The translations under genes and the position numbers were made by a program. Below are positions 42,023-51,055 of a stretch of 64,000 bases of DNA, piece by piece (position 1 is the stretch's first letter; every line of letters starts with the position of its first letter). This DNA is from Azospirillum soli. GTDB taxonomy: Bacteria; Pseudomonadota; Alphaproteobacteria; Azospirillales; Azospirillaceae. The DNA is taken from contig NZ_JAGINQ010000002.1 in the NCBI RefSeq assembly GCF_017876165.1, positions 62,001-126,000 on the forward strand, in the 5' to 3' direction. The notes beneath the pieces are model-generated. The model did not search any database, had not been told where the DNA came from, and worked only from the letters and a program-made list of their open reading frames with translations.

Positions 42023-42829
42023 TCAAGCGGCTCCGGACAGGTGGCGCGACAGAAACTGCCGCACCCGCTCCGAATCGGGGTTCACCAGAACCTTGTCCGG
42101 CGGCCCCTGCTCCTCGATCCGGCCCTGGTGCAGGAACACCACCTCCGACGCGACCTCGCGGGCGAAGCCCATCTCGTGCGTCACCAGGATCATGGTGTTG
42201 CCCTCCTCCGCCAGCTGGCGGATGACCAGCAGCACCTCGCCCACCAGTTCGGGGTCGAGGGCGGAGGTCGGCTCGTCGAACAGCATGACCTTGGGCTGCA
42301 TGGCCAGCGCCCGCGCGATGGCGGCGCGCTGCTGCTGCCCGCCCGACAGCTGGATCGGGTAGGACTCGGCCTTGGACAGGATGCCGACCTTGTCCAGAAG
42401 CATGCGGGCGCGGTCGATAGCCTCGGCCCTGGACACGCCCAGCACATGCACGGGCGCCTCGATGACGTTCTCCAGGATCGTCATGTGGGTCCAGAGGTTG
42501 AAGTTCTGGAACACCATGCCGAGGCGGGTGCGGATGCGGTCCACCTGCCGGACGTCGGCCGGAACGGTGCGTCCGCCGCGCCCCTTCTTCAGCCCGATGG
42601 CCTCGCCGCCGATGACGACGCGTCCCTCGTCGGGCACCTCCAGCATGTTGATGCAGCGCAGAAGCGTGCTCTTGCCCGAACCGGAGGAGCCGATCAGCGT
42701 GATGACGTCGCCTTCGCGCGCGGTCAGCGACACGCCTTTCAGGACTTCCAACTCTCCGAACCGTTTGTGCAAATCCTCGATGACGACGGCTTCGGGCGCG
42801 TTGGGGTTGGTGGGCGGATGTCGGTGCAT
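42023..42829 (-). CDS. Polar amino-acid ABC transporter ATPase (HisP-like)
   Basis: The 268-residue ATPase powers the transporter. It has Walker A LIGSSGSGKSTLL, Q-loop FQNFNLWTHMT, signature LSGGQQQRAAIARALA, Walker B VMLFDEPTSALDPE and the switch His in LVTHEMGFAR. The insertion LKKGRGGRTVPADVRQVDRIRTRLG near residue 80 is typical of HisP/OccP. I chose ATG 42829 (MHRHPPTN); open frame runs to 42880 without similarity. It is the first gene of the leftward ATPase-SBP-permease-permease operon. Confidence 0.94.
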   Translation of the reverse strand: MHRHPPTNPNAPEAVVIEDLHKRFGELEVLKGVSLTAREGDVITLIGSSGSGKSTLLRCINMLEVPDEGRVVIGGEAIGLKKGRGGRTVPADVRQVDRIRTRLGMVFQNFNLWTHMTILENVIEAPVHVLGVSRAEAIDRARMLLDKVGILSKAESYPIQLSGGQQQRAAIARALAMQPKVMLFDEPTSALDPELVGEVLLVIRQLAEEGNTMILVTHEMGFAREVASEVVFLHQGRIEEQGPPDKVLVNPDSERVRQFLSRHLSGAA

Positions 42830-42948
42830 GCGTCGCTGTCGGTGGGGGCCAATGGTGTGACCAATCATGGATTGAGCCACAGGCTAGACCGCCGGCCCGT
42901 CCCCCGCAACGCGGATTTTGCGCGACTACCCTGGGAAATCCTCATCCC

Positions 42949-44628
42949 TCACCAAAGGAAGAGGACCAGAAGTTGCGGTGACAGGATGCGCAGGCACATC
43001 ACCAGCGGGTAGACGGTGGCGTAGGCCAGCGCCGGCGCTTCCGACGGGCTCATGGCGTTGGCGAAGGCCAGTGCCGGCGGGTCGGTCATGCTTCCCGACA
43101 GCAGGCCGCAGATGGTCAGGTAATTCAGCTTCTTCACCACGCGCGCGTAGAAGCCGACGATCAGCAGCGGCACCAGCGTCACCAGCACGCCGTAGCCCAT
43201 CCAGGCCAGCCCGTCGCCGTGCACCAACGTTTCCAGGAACCGCCCGCCGGACAGGAAGCCGACCACGGCCAGGAACATCACGATGCCGATCTCGCGCAGG
43301 GCCAGATTGGCGGCCGGCGGCATGAACCACACCAGCGGCCCGATGTGCCCGATTCGCGCGAGCACGATGGCGGCGACCAGCGGCCCGCCGGCCAGCCCCA
43401 GCTTCAGCGGCGCCGGCATGCCCGGCACATACAGCGGGATGGAGCCGAGGATCACGCCCAGCAGGATGCCGATGAAGACCGGGATGAACTCCACCTGCTG
43501 CAGGCGCTTCTGCGAATTGCCGAGCAGCGGGGCGACCTTCTGCAAATCCGCCGGACGGCCGATGGCGGTGACGATGTCGCCGAACTGAAGATGCAGCGCC
43601 GGGTTCGGGACCAGCTCCACGCCCGCGCGGTTCACGCGGCTGACCACCACGCGGTGGGTGTCGGCCAGGTTCAGCTGCGCAATGGTCTTGCCCAGCACAT
43701 GCTCGTTGGTGACGACCAGCCGGTCCCACCGCATGTCGGTGCCCTTGGTGGTCAGCGTCACGTCGGATTCCTGGCCCAGATAGGCCTTCATCTTCTCCAG
43801 CTTGGTGCGCGGCCCGACGAGGTGGAACACGTCGCCCGGCTGGATCGTGGTGTCCGGGTGCGGCACCTGAAGCCGTCCCTCGCGCAGCATGCGCGACGCC
43901 ATCACGCCCAAGTCACCGAACAGATGGATGTCCTTCAGCGCGGTGCCGACCACCGCCGGGTTGCGCACGGCGACGTCCAGCGTCTCCAGATTCTCCACCT
44001 CCGCCTTGCGCTTCTTCTCGAACGCCTCGGCCTCGGCCACCGGGTCGATTCGGAAGACGAAGCGGACCAGCCCCATGGTGATGAGGATGCCCAGGATGCC
44101 GAACGGGTAGGCCACGGCGTAGCCCAGGCTGGGCGTGCTGATGTCGGCCTCGGACGCCCCGACCTCCTGCAAAATCTGCTGCGCCGCGCCCAGCGAGGGC
44201 GTGTTGGTGACCGCGCCCGAGAAGACGCCCAGCACGGCGGGCAGCGGAACGTCCGCGATCAGGTGGATCGCCGCCGCCGTCAGCACGCCCAGCAGCACCA
44301 GCGCCGCCGCCAGCAGGTTCAGCGTCAGGCCGGACCGCCGAAGCGCCGCGAAGAAGCCGGGTCCGACCTGGATGCCGATGGTGTAGACGAACAGGATCAG
44401 CCCGAATTCACGCAGGAAGTGCAGCACATGGTGGTCGAAATCGACGCCCACCTGCTTGGCGATGTGCCCGGCGGCGAGGCCGGCGAACAGAACGCCGCCG
44501 ATGCCGAGCCCCACGCCCTTCACCTTGATCTGGCCAAAGGCCAGCCCCGCCGCCGCGATGGCGCTCAGCACCAGCATGAGGCGGGCGATGTCGGGCAGCC
44601 CATTGAACAGGTCGAGCAGCAGGGTCAT
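42949..44628 (-). CDS. AspT/YidE-type transporter with TrkA-C domains
   Basis: A 559-residue transporter of the aspartate:alanine-exchanger (AAE) family. It has about ten membrane helices in two halves around a central cytosolic region with two TrkA-C-like domains (residues about 205-370; DVFHLVGPRTKLEKM and FGDIVTAIGRPADLQKV). The first half has FVYTIGIQVGPGFFAALRRSG and GVFSGAVTNTPSLGAAQQ; the second half has GLLSGSMTDPPALAFAN. These pseudo-repeats (GAxTNTP / GSMTDPP) are family hallmarks. Substrate is unknown; AspT exchanges aspartate for alanine but many homologues move other anions. ATG 44628 is used. It stands alone and is divergent from the ccm operon. Confidence 0.88.
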   Translation of the reverse strand: MTLLLDLFNGLPDIARLMLVLSAIAAAGLAFGQIKVKGVGLGIGGVLFAGLAAGHIAKQVGVDFDHHVLHFLREFGLILFVYTIGIQVGPGFFAALRRSGLTLNLLAAALVLLGVLTAAAIHLIADVPLPAVLGVFSGAVTNTPSLGAAQQILQEVGASEADISTPSLGYAVAYPFGILGILITMGLVRFVFRIDPVAEAEAFEKKRKAEVENLETLDVAVRNPAVVGTALKDIHLFGDLGVMASRMLREGRLQVPHPDTTIQPGDVFHLVGPRTKLEKMKAYLGQESDVTLTTKGTDMRWDRLVVTNEHVLGKTIAQLNLADTHRVVVSRVNRAGVELVPNPALHLQFGDIVTAIGRPADLQKVAPLLGNSQKRLQQVEFIPVFIGILLGVILGSIPLYVPGMPAPLKLGLAGGPLVAAIVLARIGHIGPLVWFMPPAANLALREIGIVMFLAVVGFLSGGRFLETLVHGDGLAWMGYGVLVTLVPLLIVGFYARVVKKLNYLTICGLLSGSMTDPPALAFANAMSPSEAPALAYATVYPLVMCLRILSPQLLVLFLW

Positions 44629-45005
44629 GGGGCGTTTCCGGACTGTTTCGGTTCGCGCGTTCGTGGTTGCTATGAATGCCTGGACAAGCCGCCCGGAGCA
44701 ACGGTCAACCCGGCCCAACCGATCCGTCCACCGCAGCCCATCAAAATTTCGCCACTTTCTTCGCATAGAAGGAACGCAGCCATTTTGGCACCTTAAGAAG
44801 CCATGGGACGTGACCCCCGCGATCCCACCTCTGCGACCACGGGCGCCAGCCCCACGGCGCCACCAGCCAGGCCCCGGCTGGTTCCGCGGCCGCCGCAAGA
44901 ACCCCCTTGCGGCGGCCGTTTCTTTTGGAATCCGTTTCTTTTGGGCCTCCGGAATCCCTGTGCTATAGCTCCCTGCCCATTCATCGAGAGAGCGCGCCCC
45001 CGCCC
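44629..45005. other. 377-bp intergenic region with a possible structured RNA
   Basis: No credible protein gene. On the plus strand three consecutive hairpins occur: GGGCGCC/GGCGCC (44841-44861), CCAGCC/GGCTGG (44863-44881), and the terminator stem at 44887-44918 with T-run. A run of structure ending in a terminator, with no upstream plus-strand gene to terminate, indicates an attenuator in the ccmA leader or a small RNA. The promoter is not obvious. Confidence 0.5.
44887..44926 (+). terminator. Terminator without an upstream gene (candidate sRNA or attenuator)
   Basis: Stem CGGCCGCCGCAAG/CTTGCGGCGGCCG (44887-44899 and 44906-44918), followed by TTTCTTTT. It lies 80 bp before ccmA on the same strand and far from any plus-strand gene upstream. 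Confidence 0.85.
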
Positions 45006-45680
45006 ATGCCCGTCTTCGCCGGTTCCGAGCTGACCTGCCTTCGCGGCGACCGGCTGGTCTTCACCGGGCTGGATTTCCGAATCGGGCCGGGGGAGGCGCT
45101 GGTCCTGCTCGGCCCCAACGGCAGCGGCAAGTCGAGCTTGCTGCGCGTCATGGCCGGCTTGCTGAAGCCCTTTCGCGGCCAGCTCTCCTGGGACGGCGTC
45201 CCGGTTCCCGACGATCCCGACGGCCATCGCGCGAAAATCCATTACGTCGGCCACCTTGACGCCGTGAAGCCGGTGTTGAGCGCGGTGGAGAACCTGACCT
45301 TCTGGGCCAATCTGGGCGGCGCCCCCGATCCGCGCGCCAGCGCCCTGGCCGCGCTCGACCGCCTAGGCGTGCCGCACATCGCCAACGTGCCGGGCCGTTA
45401 TCTGTCGGCCGGGCAGAAGCGCCGCCTGAACCTCGCCCGCATCATCGCCGCCCCGGCCACCCTGTGGCTGCTGGACGAGCCGACCGTGGCGCTGGACCGC
45501 GCAGCAATCGCCCTGTTTGAGGGGATGATCGCCGAACACCGGGCGGCCGGCGGCATGGTGGCGCTGTCCACCCACACGGACATCGCAACCCCCGGCGCGC
45601 GCGACCTGCATCTGGACGACTTCACTCCCTACCACGACGAGCACGACGAAGACGACATGCATGAGGAGGACGCGGCATGA
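45006..45680 (+). CDS. ccmA: Heme exporter ATPase CcmA
   Basis: CcmA is the ATPase of the CcmABCD complex that releases holo-CcmE after heme attachment. The 224-residue protein has Walker A LLGPNGSGKSSLLR, signature YLSAGQKRRLNLARI, Walker B TLWLLDEPTVALD and His in ALSTHTD. The C-terminus is unusually acidic/His-rich (HDEHDEDDMHEED). ATG 45006 starts the rightward ccmA-B-x-C-D-E-F-G-H-I operon; the stop overlaps ccmB by 4 bp. A terminator-like hairpin is present upstream. Confidence 0.94.
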   Translation: MPVFAGSELTCLRGDRLVFTGLDFRIGPGEALVLLGPNGSGKSSLLRVMAGLLKPFRGQLSWDGVPVPDDPDGHRAKIHYVGHLDAVKPVLSAVENLTFWANLGGAPDPRASALAALDRLGVPHIANVPGRYLSAGQKRRLNLARIIAAPATLWLLDEPTVALDRAAIALFEGMIAEHRAAGGMVALSTHTDIATPGARDLHLDDFTPYHDEHDEDDMHEEDAA

Positions 45681-46342
45681 CCCGCTTCCTGCGCCTTGTC
45701 GCGCGCGACCTGCGGCTGGCCCTGCGCCAGGGCTCCGACGCCACCATCGCCGTGATGTTCTTCGTCCTGTGCGTGGTCCTGTTCCCCTTCGGCGTCGGGC
45801 CGGAGCCCAACATCCTCGCCCGCATCGCGGCCGGCGTGATCTGGGTGGCGGCCCTGCTGGCCTCGCTGCTGTCGCTCGAACGCCTGTTCCAGAACGATTA
45901 CGAGGACGGCTCGCTGGAGCTTCTGTCGCTCTCCACCCTGCCCATGGAGGCGGTGGTTCTGGCGAAGACGCTGGCCCACTGGCTGGTCACCGGCGTGCCG
46001 CTGATCGTCGCCGCCCCGTTGCTGGCGGTCCTGCTGAACATGGACGCGGAGGGCTTCGGCGTCCTGGTCCTGACCCTGTCGGTCGGCACCCCGATCCTCA
46101 GCCTGATCGGCAGCATCGGCGCTGCCCTGACGCTGGGCGCCCGGCGCGGCGGCGTGCTGCTGTCGCTGCTGATCCTGCCGCTTTACATCCCCGTGCTGAT
46201 CTTCGGAGCCGGCGCCATCGATGCCGCGCTGAACGGCCTCACCCCGCGCCCGCACCTGCTGCTGCTGGGCGGCCTGCTGGCCGGCGCGCTTCCGCTGGCG
46301 CCGTGGGCGGGCGCTGCGGCGCTCAGGCAGGCGCTGGAGTAG
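45677..46342 (+). CDS. ccmB: Heme exporter protein CcmB
   Basis: A 221-residue inner membrane protein with six hydrophobic segments, the expected partner of CcmA. It opens with MTRFLRLVARDLRLALRQGSD and holds the conserved FQNDYEDGSLELLSLSTLP and LAKTLAHWLVTGVPLIV. Its ATG overlaps the ccmA stop (ATGA). The gene after it is not ccmC but an unknown gene. Confidence 0.94.
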   Translation: MTRFLRLVARDLRLALRQGSDATIAVMFFVLCVVLFPFGVGPEPNILARIAAGVIWVAALLASLLSLERLFQNDYEDGSLELLSLSTLPMEAVVLAKTLAHWLVTGVPLIVAAPLLAVLLNMDAEGFGVLVLTLSVGTPILSLIGSIGAALTLGARRGGVLLSLLILPLYIPVLIFGAGAIDAALNGLTPRPHLLLLGGLLAGALPLAPWAGAAALRQALE

Positions 46343-46349
46343 GGGCGCC

Positions 46350-46934
46350 ATGTCCCTGCCCGCGTCACTGCTGTCGCATTATCTGCCCGACCATCAGTTC
46401 GCCGAACGGCACCACATTCGGGTCGCGTCCACGGCGGCGCGGGTTCTGGACGCGGCTGTCGCCTTCGATCCGGCGGATGATCCCCTGGTTCGCCGCATCA
46501 TGGCGGCTCGGGAGCTTCCAGCGCGGATCGCCGGTGTCTTCGGCGTCGAGATGACGACGGTGGATCAGCGCCCGTTCGGCATGGCCGACTTCGTGCCGCT
46601 CGGCCGCAATGGCGATCGCGAGGTCGCCTATGGGTTGGTGGGACGCTTCTGGCGGATGAATTTCGATCTCGTTCCCATGGCGGACGCGGCCGCCTTCGCC
46701 GCCTTCGATCAGCCGGGCGTCCCCAAGCTGGCGTTGAATTTTACGGCCACGCCGGAAAACGGCGCGATCCTCCTGGCGACGGAAACGCGGGTCTTTTGTC
46801 CGGACGCCCCGTCCCGGCGCCGTTTCGCGCCCTATTGGATGGTCATCCGGCCCTTCAGCGGCTTCATTCGCCGCCGTCTTCTGGCCGCGGTGAAACGAGC
46901 AGTGGAAGAAGCCCCCGCGCCCCGATCACGTTGA
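46350..46934 (+). CDS. Protein of unknown function inserted in the ccm operon
   Basis: I do not recognise this 194-residue protein. It has no signal peptide or membrane helix, and no Cys pair or CXXCH. The pattern RVASTAARVLDAAVAFDP, LPARIAGVFGVEMTTVDQRPFGMADF, PKLALNFTATPENGAILLATETRVF and PYWMVIRPFSGFIRRRLLAAVKRAVEE suggests a soluble alpha/beta sheet fold of the START/SRPBCC kind with a C-terminal helix; this is a guess from pattern. It begins 7 bp after ccmB and lies 133 bp before ccmC. Its base composition is a little less GC-rich than its neighbours, compatible with insertion into the operon. Confidence 0.75.
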   Translation: MSLPASLLSHYLPDHQFAERHHIRVASTAARVLDAAVAFDPADDPLVRRIMAARELPARIAGVFGVEMTTVDQRPFGMADFVPLGRNGDREVAYGLVGRFWRMNFDLVPMADAAAFAAFDQPGVPKLALNFTATPENGAILLATETRVFCPDAPSRRRFAPYWMVIRPFSGFIRRRLLAAVKRAVEEAPAPRSR

Positions 46935-47067
46935 GCCTCGTTTGGTCTTTAGGCTGAGCCGCCCTGAAACCGCCACGCTTCGTGACGAAGATCAAGGCGA
47001 AACCCCTCGCGCTCTGGCATGTGTGCGCTTATATCGTCCGGAACGCGACCAGAGGCCCAAAGGTCCT

Positions 47068-47787
47068 ATGCATCGTTTCGCCAACCCTGCCCGTTTCCAG
47101 CGCCTGTCCTCGGCGATTCTGCCGTGGAGCGCCGGAGCGACCGTCGTCCTGCTGATCGTGGGGCTGTACTTCTCGCTGTTCAGCTCGCCGCCCGACTACC
47201 AGCAGGGCGAGACGGTGCGGATCATGTACATCCACGTGCCCGCCGCGTGGATGAGCCTGTTCGTGTACGTCAACATGGCCATCGCCGCCGCCTGCGGCCT
47301 CGTCTGGAAGCATCCGCTGGCCGACCTGTTCGCCAAGGCCGCCGCACCCGTCGGCGCCGGCTTCACCTTCATCTGCCTCGTCACCGGCTCGCTGTGGGGC
47401 GCGCCGATGTGGGGGACGTGGTGGGTGTGGGACGCGCGGCTGACCAGCGTGCTGATCCTGTTCTTCCTGTACCTGGGCTACATGGCGCTGGTGAACGCAT
47501 TCGACGATCCGCAGCGCGGCATGCGCGCGGGCAACGTGCTGCTTCTGGTCGGCATCGTGAACGTGCCGATCATCAAGTTCTCGGTGGACTGGTGGAACAC
47601 CCTGCACCAGCCCTCCAGCGTGATCCGCATGGGCGGCCCGACCATCGACGGCACGATGCTGACCCCGCTTCTGGTCATGGCGTTCGGCTTCACCACCTAT
47701 TTTATCACGGTGGTCCTGCTGCGCCTGAAGGCGGAGATCGTCCAGCGCAAGATCCAGACGATGCGCCTGACCGAGGCGCAGGGCTGA
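47068..47787 (+). CDS. ccmC: Heme exporter / heme-binding protein CcmC
   Basis: CcmC binds heme with its tryptophan-rich periplasmic loop and loads CcmE. The 239-residue protein has six helices, the WWD motif GTWWVWDARLTSVLIL and two conserved His (HVPAAWM and LHQPSS). ATG 47068 (MHRFANPARFQR) is preceded by AAAGG. Frames open upstream to 46942 are not credible. The stop is 18 bp before ccmD. Confidence 0.95.
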   Translation: MHRFANPARFQRLSSAILPWSAGATVVLLIVGLYFSLFSSPPDYQQGETVRIMYIHVPAAWMSLFVYVNMAIAAACGLVWKHPLADLFAKAAAPVGAGFTFICLVTGSLWGAPMWGTWWVWDARLTSVLILFFLYLGYMALVNAFDDPQRGMRAGNVLLLVGIVNVPIIKFSVDWWNTLHQPSSVIRMGGPTIDGTMLTPLLVMAFGFTTYFITVVLLRLKAEIVQRKIQTMRLTEAQG

Positions 47788-47805
47788 AGGCAGGAAGGCT
47801 GAACC

Positions 47806-48036
47806 ATGTCCGATTTTTTCGCGATGGGCGGCTATGCCGCGTTCGTCTGGCCGGCCTACGGGGTGGCGGCGCTGGTGCTGATCGGGCTCCTGGTCGCCAC
47901 CTTCAAGACCCTGCGTTCGTCCGAGACGACGCTGAAGGCGCTGGAAGGCAGTCGTCCGGCCCGCCGCCGCCCGCGCCGCAACGATGCCGCAGCGACCTCC
48001 CCCAAGGTCGGCGCGGCGGAGGTTGGTGAAGGATGA
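47806..48036 (+). CDS. ccmD: Heme exporter accessory protein CcmD
   Basis: A 76-residue protein with one membrane helix ([21 protein letters not shown]) preceded by [11 protein letters not shown], the usual CcmD N-terminus, and a basic C-terminal tail. CcmD stabilises the CcmC-CcmE complex. Its stop overlaps the ccmE start by 4 bp. Confidence 0.9.
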   Translation: MSDFFAMGGYAAFVWPAYGVAALVLIGLLVATFKTLRSSETTLKALEGSRPARRRPRRNDAAATSPKVGAAEVGEG

Positions 48037-48500
48037 CCCGCAAGAAACGCCGCCTTTACATGCTTGGCCTCGCCCTGCTGGGCCTCGGCACGGCCACCGC
48101 CCTGACGCTGACCGCGTTCGAGGACAACATCGTCTTCTTCTTCAGCCCGACGCAGTTGCAGACGCAGGACGTCGGCGACCGCAATTTCCGCCTGGGCGGG
48201 CTGGTCGAGGAGGGTAGCGTCAAGAAGCTCCCCGACGGCGTCACCACCGAATTCCGCGTGACCGACACGGTCAACACGGTCGCCGTCACCTACCGCGGCC
48301 AGCTGCCCGACCTGTTCCGCGAGGGCCAGGGCGTGGTGACCGAAGGCAGGATGGCCGGCGGCGTCTTCCAGGCGCGCGAGGTGCTGGCCAAGCACGACGA
48401 AAACTATATGCCGCCCGAAGTGGCCGACGCGCTGAAAGAGGCCGAACACTTCAAGGCGACCACCCAACCGTTGAAAACCGAGACGGTGAAGAAGGAGTAG
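48033..48500 (+). CDS. ccmE: Periplasmic heme chaperone CcmE
   Basis: CcmE carries heme covalently bound through a His to CcmF. The 155-residue protein has an N-terminal anchor ([21 protein letters not shown]) and an OB-fold with [14 protein letters not shown], and the heme-binding His in [17 protein letters not shown] 48033 overlaps ccmD. The protein is of normal length and keeps all key residues. Confidence 0.95.
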   Translation: MTRKKRRLYMLGLALLGLGTATALTLTAFEDNIVFFFSPTQLQTQDVGDRNFRLGGLVEEGSVKKLPDGVTTEFRVTDTVNTVAVTYRGQLPDLFREGQGVVTEGRMAGGVFQAREVLAKHDENYMPPEVADALKEAEHFKATTQPLKTETVKKE

Positions 48501-48507
48501 CGGGACC

Positions 48508-50499
48508 GTGATCCCCGAACTCGGCCATTACGCGCTGGTGCTGGCGCTGTTCGTGGCGCTGGTGCAGTCCGGCGTTCCGCTCGTCGGCGCCGCCACCGGC
48601 AACGCCGCCTGGATGGGCGTCGCCCGCCCCGCCGCCATCGCCCAGCTGCTGCTGGTGCTGGTGGCCTATGGCGCGCTGACCTGGGCGCATGTGGTGTCCG
48701 ATTTCAGCGTGTCGAACGTGGTTGCCAACAGCCACTCGCTGAAGCCGATGCTCTACAAGGTCTCGGGCGTGTGGGGGAACCACGAGGGCTCGATGATGCT
48801 GTGGGTCGTCATGCTGACCGCGTTCGGCGCGGCTGTGGCGCTCTTCGGCCGCAACCTGCCGCCGACGCTGAAGGCGCGCGTCATCGCCGTGCAGGGCATG
48901 ATCGGGGTCGGCTTCCTTCTGTTCATCCTGGTCACCTCCAACCCCTTCATCCGCGTGATCCCGGCGCCGCTCGACGGCAACGACCTGAACCCGCTGCTTC
49001 AGGATCCCGGACTCGCCTTCCACCCGCCGTTCCTCTACGCGGGCTATGTCGGCTTCTCCATGGCCTTCTCCTTCGCGGTCGCCGCCCTGATCGAGGGGCG
49101 CGTGGACCCGGCCTGGGCGCGCTGGGTGCGCCCCTGGACGCTGGCCGCCTGGTCCACCCTGACCGCCGGCATCGCGCTGGGCTCCTGGTGGGCCTATTAC
49201 GAGCTGGGCTGGGGCGGCTGGTGGTACTGGGACCCGGTCGAGAACGCCTCCTTCATGCCCTGGCTGGCCGGCACGGCGCTGCTGCACTCCGCCATCGTGG
49301 TGGAGAAGCGCGACGCGCTGAAGACCTGGACCATCCTGCTGGCGATCCTCACCTTCTCGCTGTCGCTGATGGGCACCTTCCTGGTGCGCTCGGGCATCCT
49401 GACCTCGGTGCACGCCTTCGCGGTGGACCCGGCGCGCGGCGTGTTCATCCTGGTCCTGCTGGGCATCGCCACCGGCGGTTCGCTGCTGCTCTACAGCCTG
49501 CGCGCGCCGACCCTGAAGGCAGGCGGCCTGTTCGCGCCGATCAGCCGCGAGGGCTCGCTGGTGCTGAACAACCTGCTGCTGTCCACGGCGACGGCGACGG
49601 TGTTCATCGGCACGCTGTACCCGCTGTTCCTCGACGTGCTGAATCTGGGCAAGGTGTCGGTCGGCCCGCCCTTCTTCAACGCCACCTTCATCCCGGTTGC
49701 GATCCCGATGATCATCGCCATGGTCGTCGGTCCCTTCCTGGCCTGGAAGCGCGCCGACCTGACCGGCGCCCTGACCCGCCTGTGGAGCGCCGCCGTCGCC
49801 ACGACGGTGTGCGTCGCCATCGCCGCCTACATCACGAACGGCGGCGGGCCGCTGCTGGCGCTGGTCGGCGTGGCGCTGGCCGCCTGGGCCTTCTTCGGCT
49901 CGCTGGCCGAGTTCGCGGAGCGCATCCGCCTGTTCCGCGTGCCCCTGAAGGACAGCTGGAACCGCGCCGTCAACCTGCCGCGCAGCGCCTGGGGCATGAC
50001 CATCGCGCACGCCTTCATGGGCATCGCCATCGCCGGCATGACCGGCACTTCGGCCTGGCAGTCGGAGGTGATCGAGGCCATGAAGCCGGGCCAGACGGCG
50101 ACCGTGGCCGGCTACTCCATCAGCTTCGACAGCATCGGCGTGCGACAGGGTCCGAACTTCACTGCGGACGAGGGCGTCTTCACCGTCACCAAGGACGGCA
50201 AGCACATCGCCACCCTGACGCCGGAGCGCCGCAGCTATCCGGTCACCCGCATGACCACGACCGAGGCCGCCATCCACACCACCTGGCTGTCGGACGTCTA
50301 CGTCGCGTTGGGCGACCCCACCCAGAACGGCACGGCCTGGATCGTGCGCCTCTACCACCACCCGCTGGTGCCGTGGATCTGGATCGGCGCCATGGGGATG
50401 ATGGCCGGCGGCCTCGTCAGCCTGACCGACCGGCGCTTCCGGATCGGCGTGCCGGAACGCCGCCGCACCCCGAAACCCGCCATGCAGCCCGCCGAGTAA
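48508..50499 (+). CDS. ccmF: Cytochrome c heme lyase subunit CcmF
   Basis: CcmF attaches heme to apocytochrome c in complex with CcmH. The 663-residue membrane protein has many helices, the WWD motif GWGGWWYWDPVENASFMPWLAGTALLHS and conserved His residues around it (VSGVWGNHEGSMMLWV). GTG 48508 follows a good GAAGGAG Shine-Dalgarno. It lies 7 bp after ccmE and 19 bp before ccmG. Confidence 0.95.
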   Translation: MIPELGHYALVLALFVALVQSGVPLVGAATGNAAWMGVARPAAIAQLLLVLVAYGALTWAHVVSDFSVSNVVANSHSLKPMLYKVSGVWGNHEGSMMLWVVMLTAFGAAVALFGRNLPPTLKARVIAVQGMIGVGFLLFILVTSNPFIRVIPAPLDGNDLNPLLQDPGLAFHPPFLYAGYVGFSMAFSFAVAALIEGRVDPAWARWVRPWTLAAWSTLTAGIALGSWWAYYELGWGGWWYWDPVENASFMPWLAGTALLHSAIVVEKRDALKTWTILLAILTFSLSLMGTFLVRSGILTSVHAFAVDPARGVFILVLLGIATGGSLLLYSLRAPTLKAGGLFAPISREGSLVLNNLLLSTATATVFIGTLYPLFLDVLNLGKVSVGPPFFNATFIPVAIPMIIAMVVGPFLAWKRADLTGALTRLWSAAVATTVCVAIAAYITNGGGPLLALVGVALAAWAFFGSLAEFAERIRLFRVPLKDSWNRAVNLPRSAWGMTIAHAFMGIAIAGMTGTSAWQSEVIEAMKPGQTATVAGYSISFDSIGVRQGPNFTADEGVFTVTKDGKHIATLTPERRSYPVTRMTTTEAAIHTTWLSDVYVALGDPTQNGTAWIVRLYHHPLVPWIWIGAMGMMAGGLVSLTDRRFRIGVPERRRTPKPAMQPAE

Positions 50500-50518
50500 G
50501 GAACTGGGGGACGACCCG

Positions 50519-51055
50519 ATGCGCCGCCTGATCTTCCTGTTGCCCCTGCTGCTGTTCGTCGGCGTCGGCGTGGCCTTCTTCCTGGGGTTCGAGCGCGACC
50601 CGCGCAACATCCCCTCGGCCCTGATCGACAAGCCGGTGCCGGCGTTCGACCTGCCGCCCCTGCCCGGCCGCAAGGAAGGGCTGTCGAACGCCACGCTGAA
50701 GGGCGACGTGACGCTGGTGAACGTCTTCGCCTCCTGGTGCATCCCCTGCAAGGTGGAACACCCGGTCATCACCCGCCTGGCGCGGGAGCAGGGCGTGACC
50801 GTCCGCGCGATCAACCACAAGGACAAGGCGGAGGACGCGCTGGCCTGGCTTCAGCGCAACGGCGACCCCTACGCCAGCATCGGCGCCGACCTCGACGGCC
50901 GCGCGTCCATCGACTGGGGCGTCTACGGCGTGCCGGAGACCTTCCTGGTGGACCGCCAGGGCCGCATCCGCTTCAAGCACGTCGGCCCCCTCACCCCGCA
51001 GGTGGTCGAGGAGCAGATCCTCCCCCTCGTCAAGCAGTTGAGGGCAGCGTCGTGA
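50519..51055 (+). CDS. ccmG: Thiol:disulfide interchange protein CcmG/DsbE
   Basis: CcmG keeps the apocytochrome CXXCH cysteines reduced. The 178-residue protein has an N-terminal membrane anchor (LIFLLPLLLFVGVGVAFFLGF), the thioredoxin active site NVFASWCIPCKVEHP and the cis-Pro region YGVPETFLVDRQG. The stop overlaps the GTG start of ccmH. Confidence 0.95.
   Translation: MRRLIFLLPLLLFVGVGVAFFLGFERDPRNIPSALIDKPVPAFDLPPLPGRKEGLSNATLKGDVTLVNVFASWCIPCKVEHPVITRLAREQGVTVRAINHKDKAEDALAWLQRNGDPYASIGADLDGRASIDWGVYGVPETFLVDRQGRIRFKHVGPLTPQVVEEQILPLVKQLRAAS

Noticed and set aside
44803-45033. 76-codon frame ahead of ccmA
   Set aside because: It runs through the terminator hairpin and into ccmA; Pro/Arg-rich with no Shine-Dalgarno.
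48451-50826. A 791-codon minus-strand frame opposite ccmF
   Set aside because: His/Arg/Gly-rich product with no domains; ccmF on the other strand has full family motifs.
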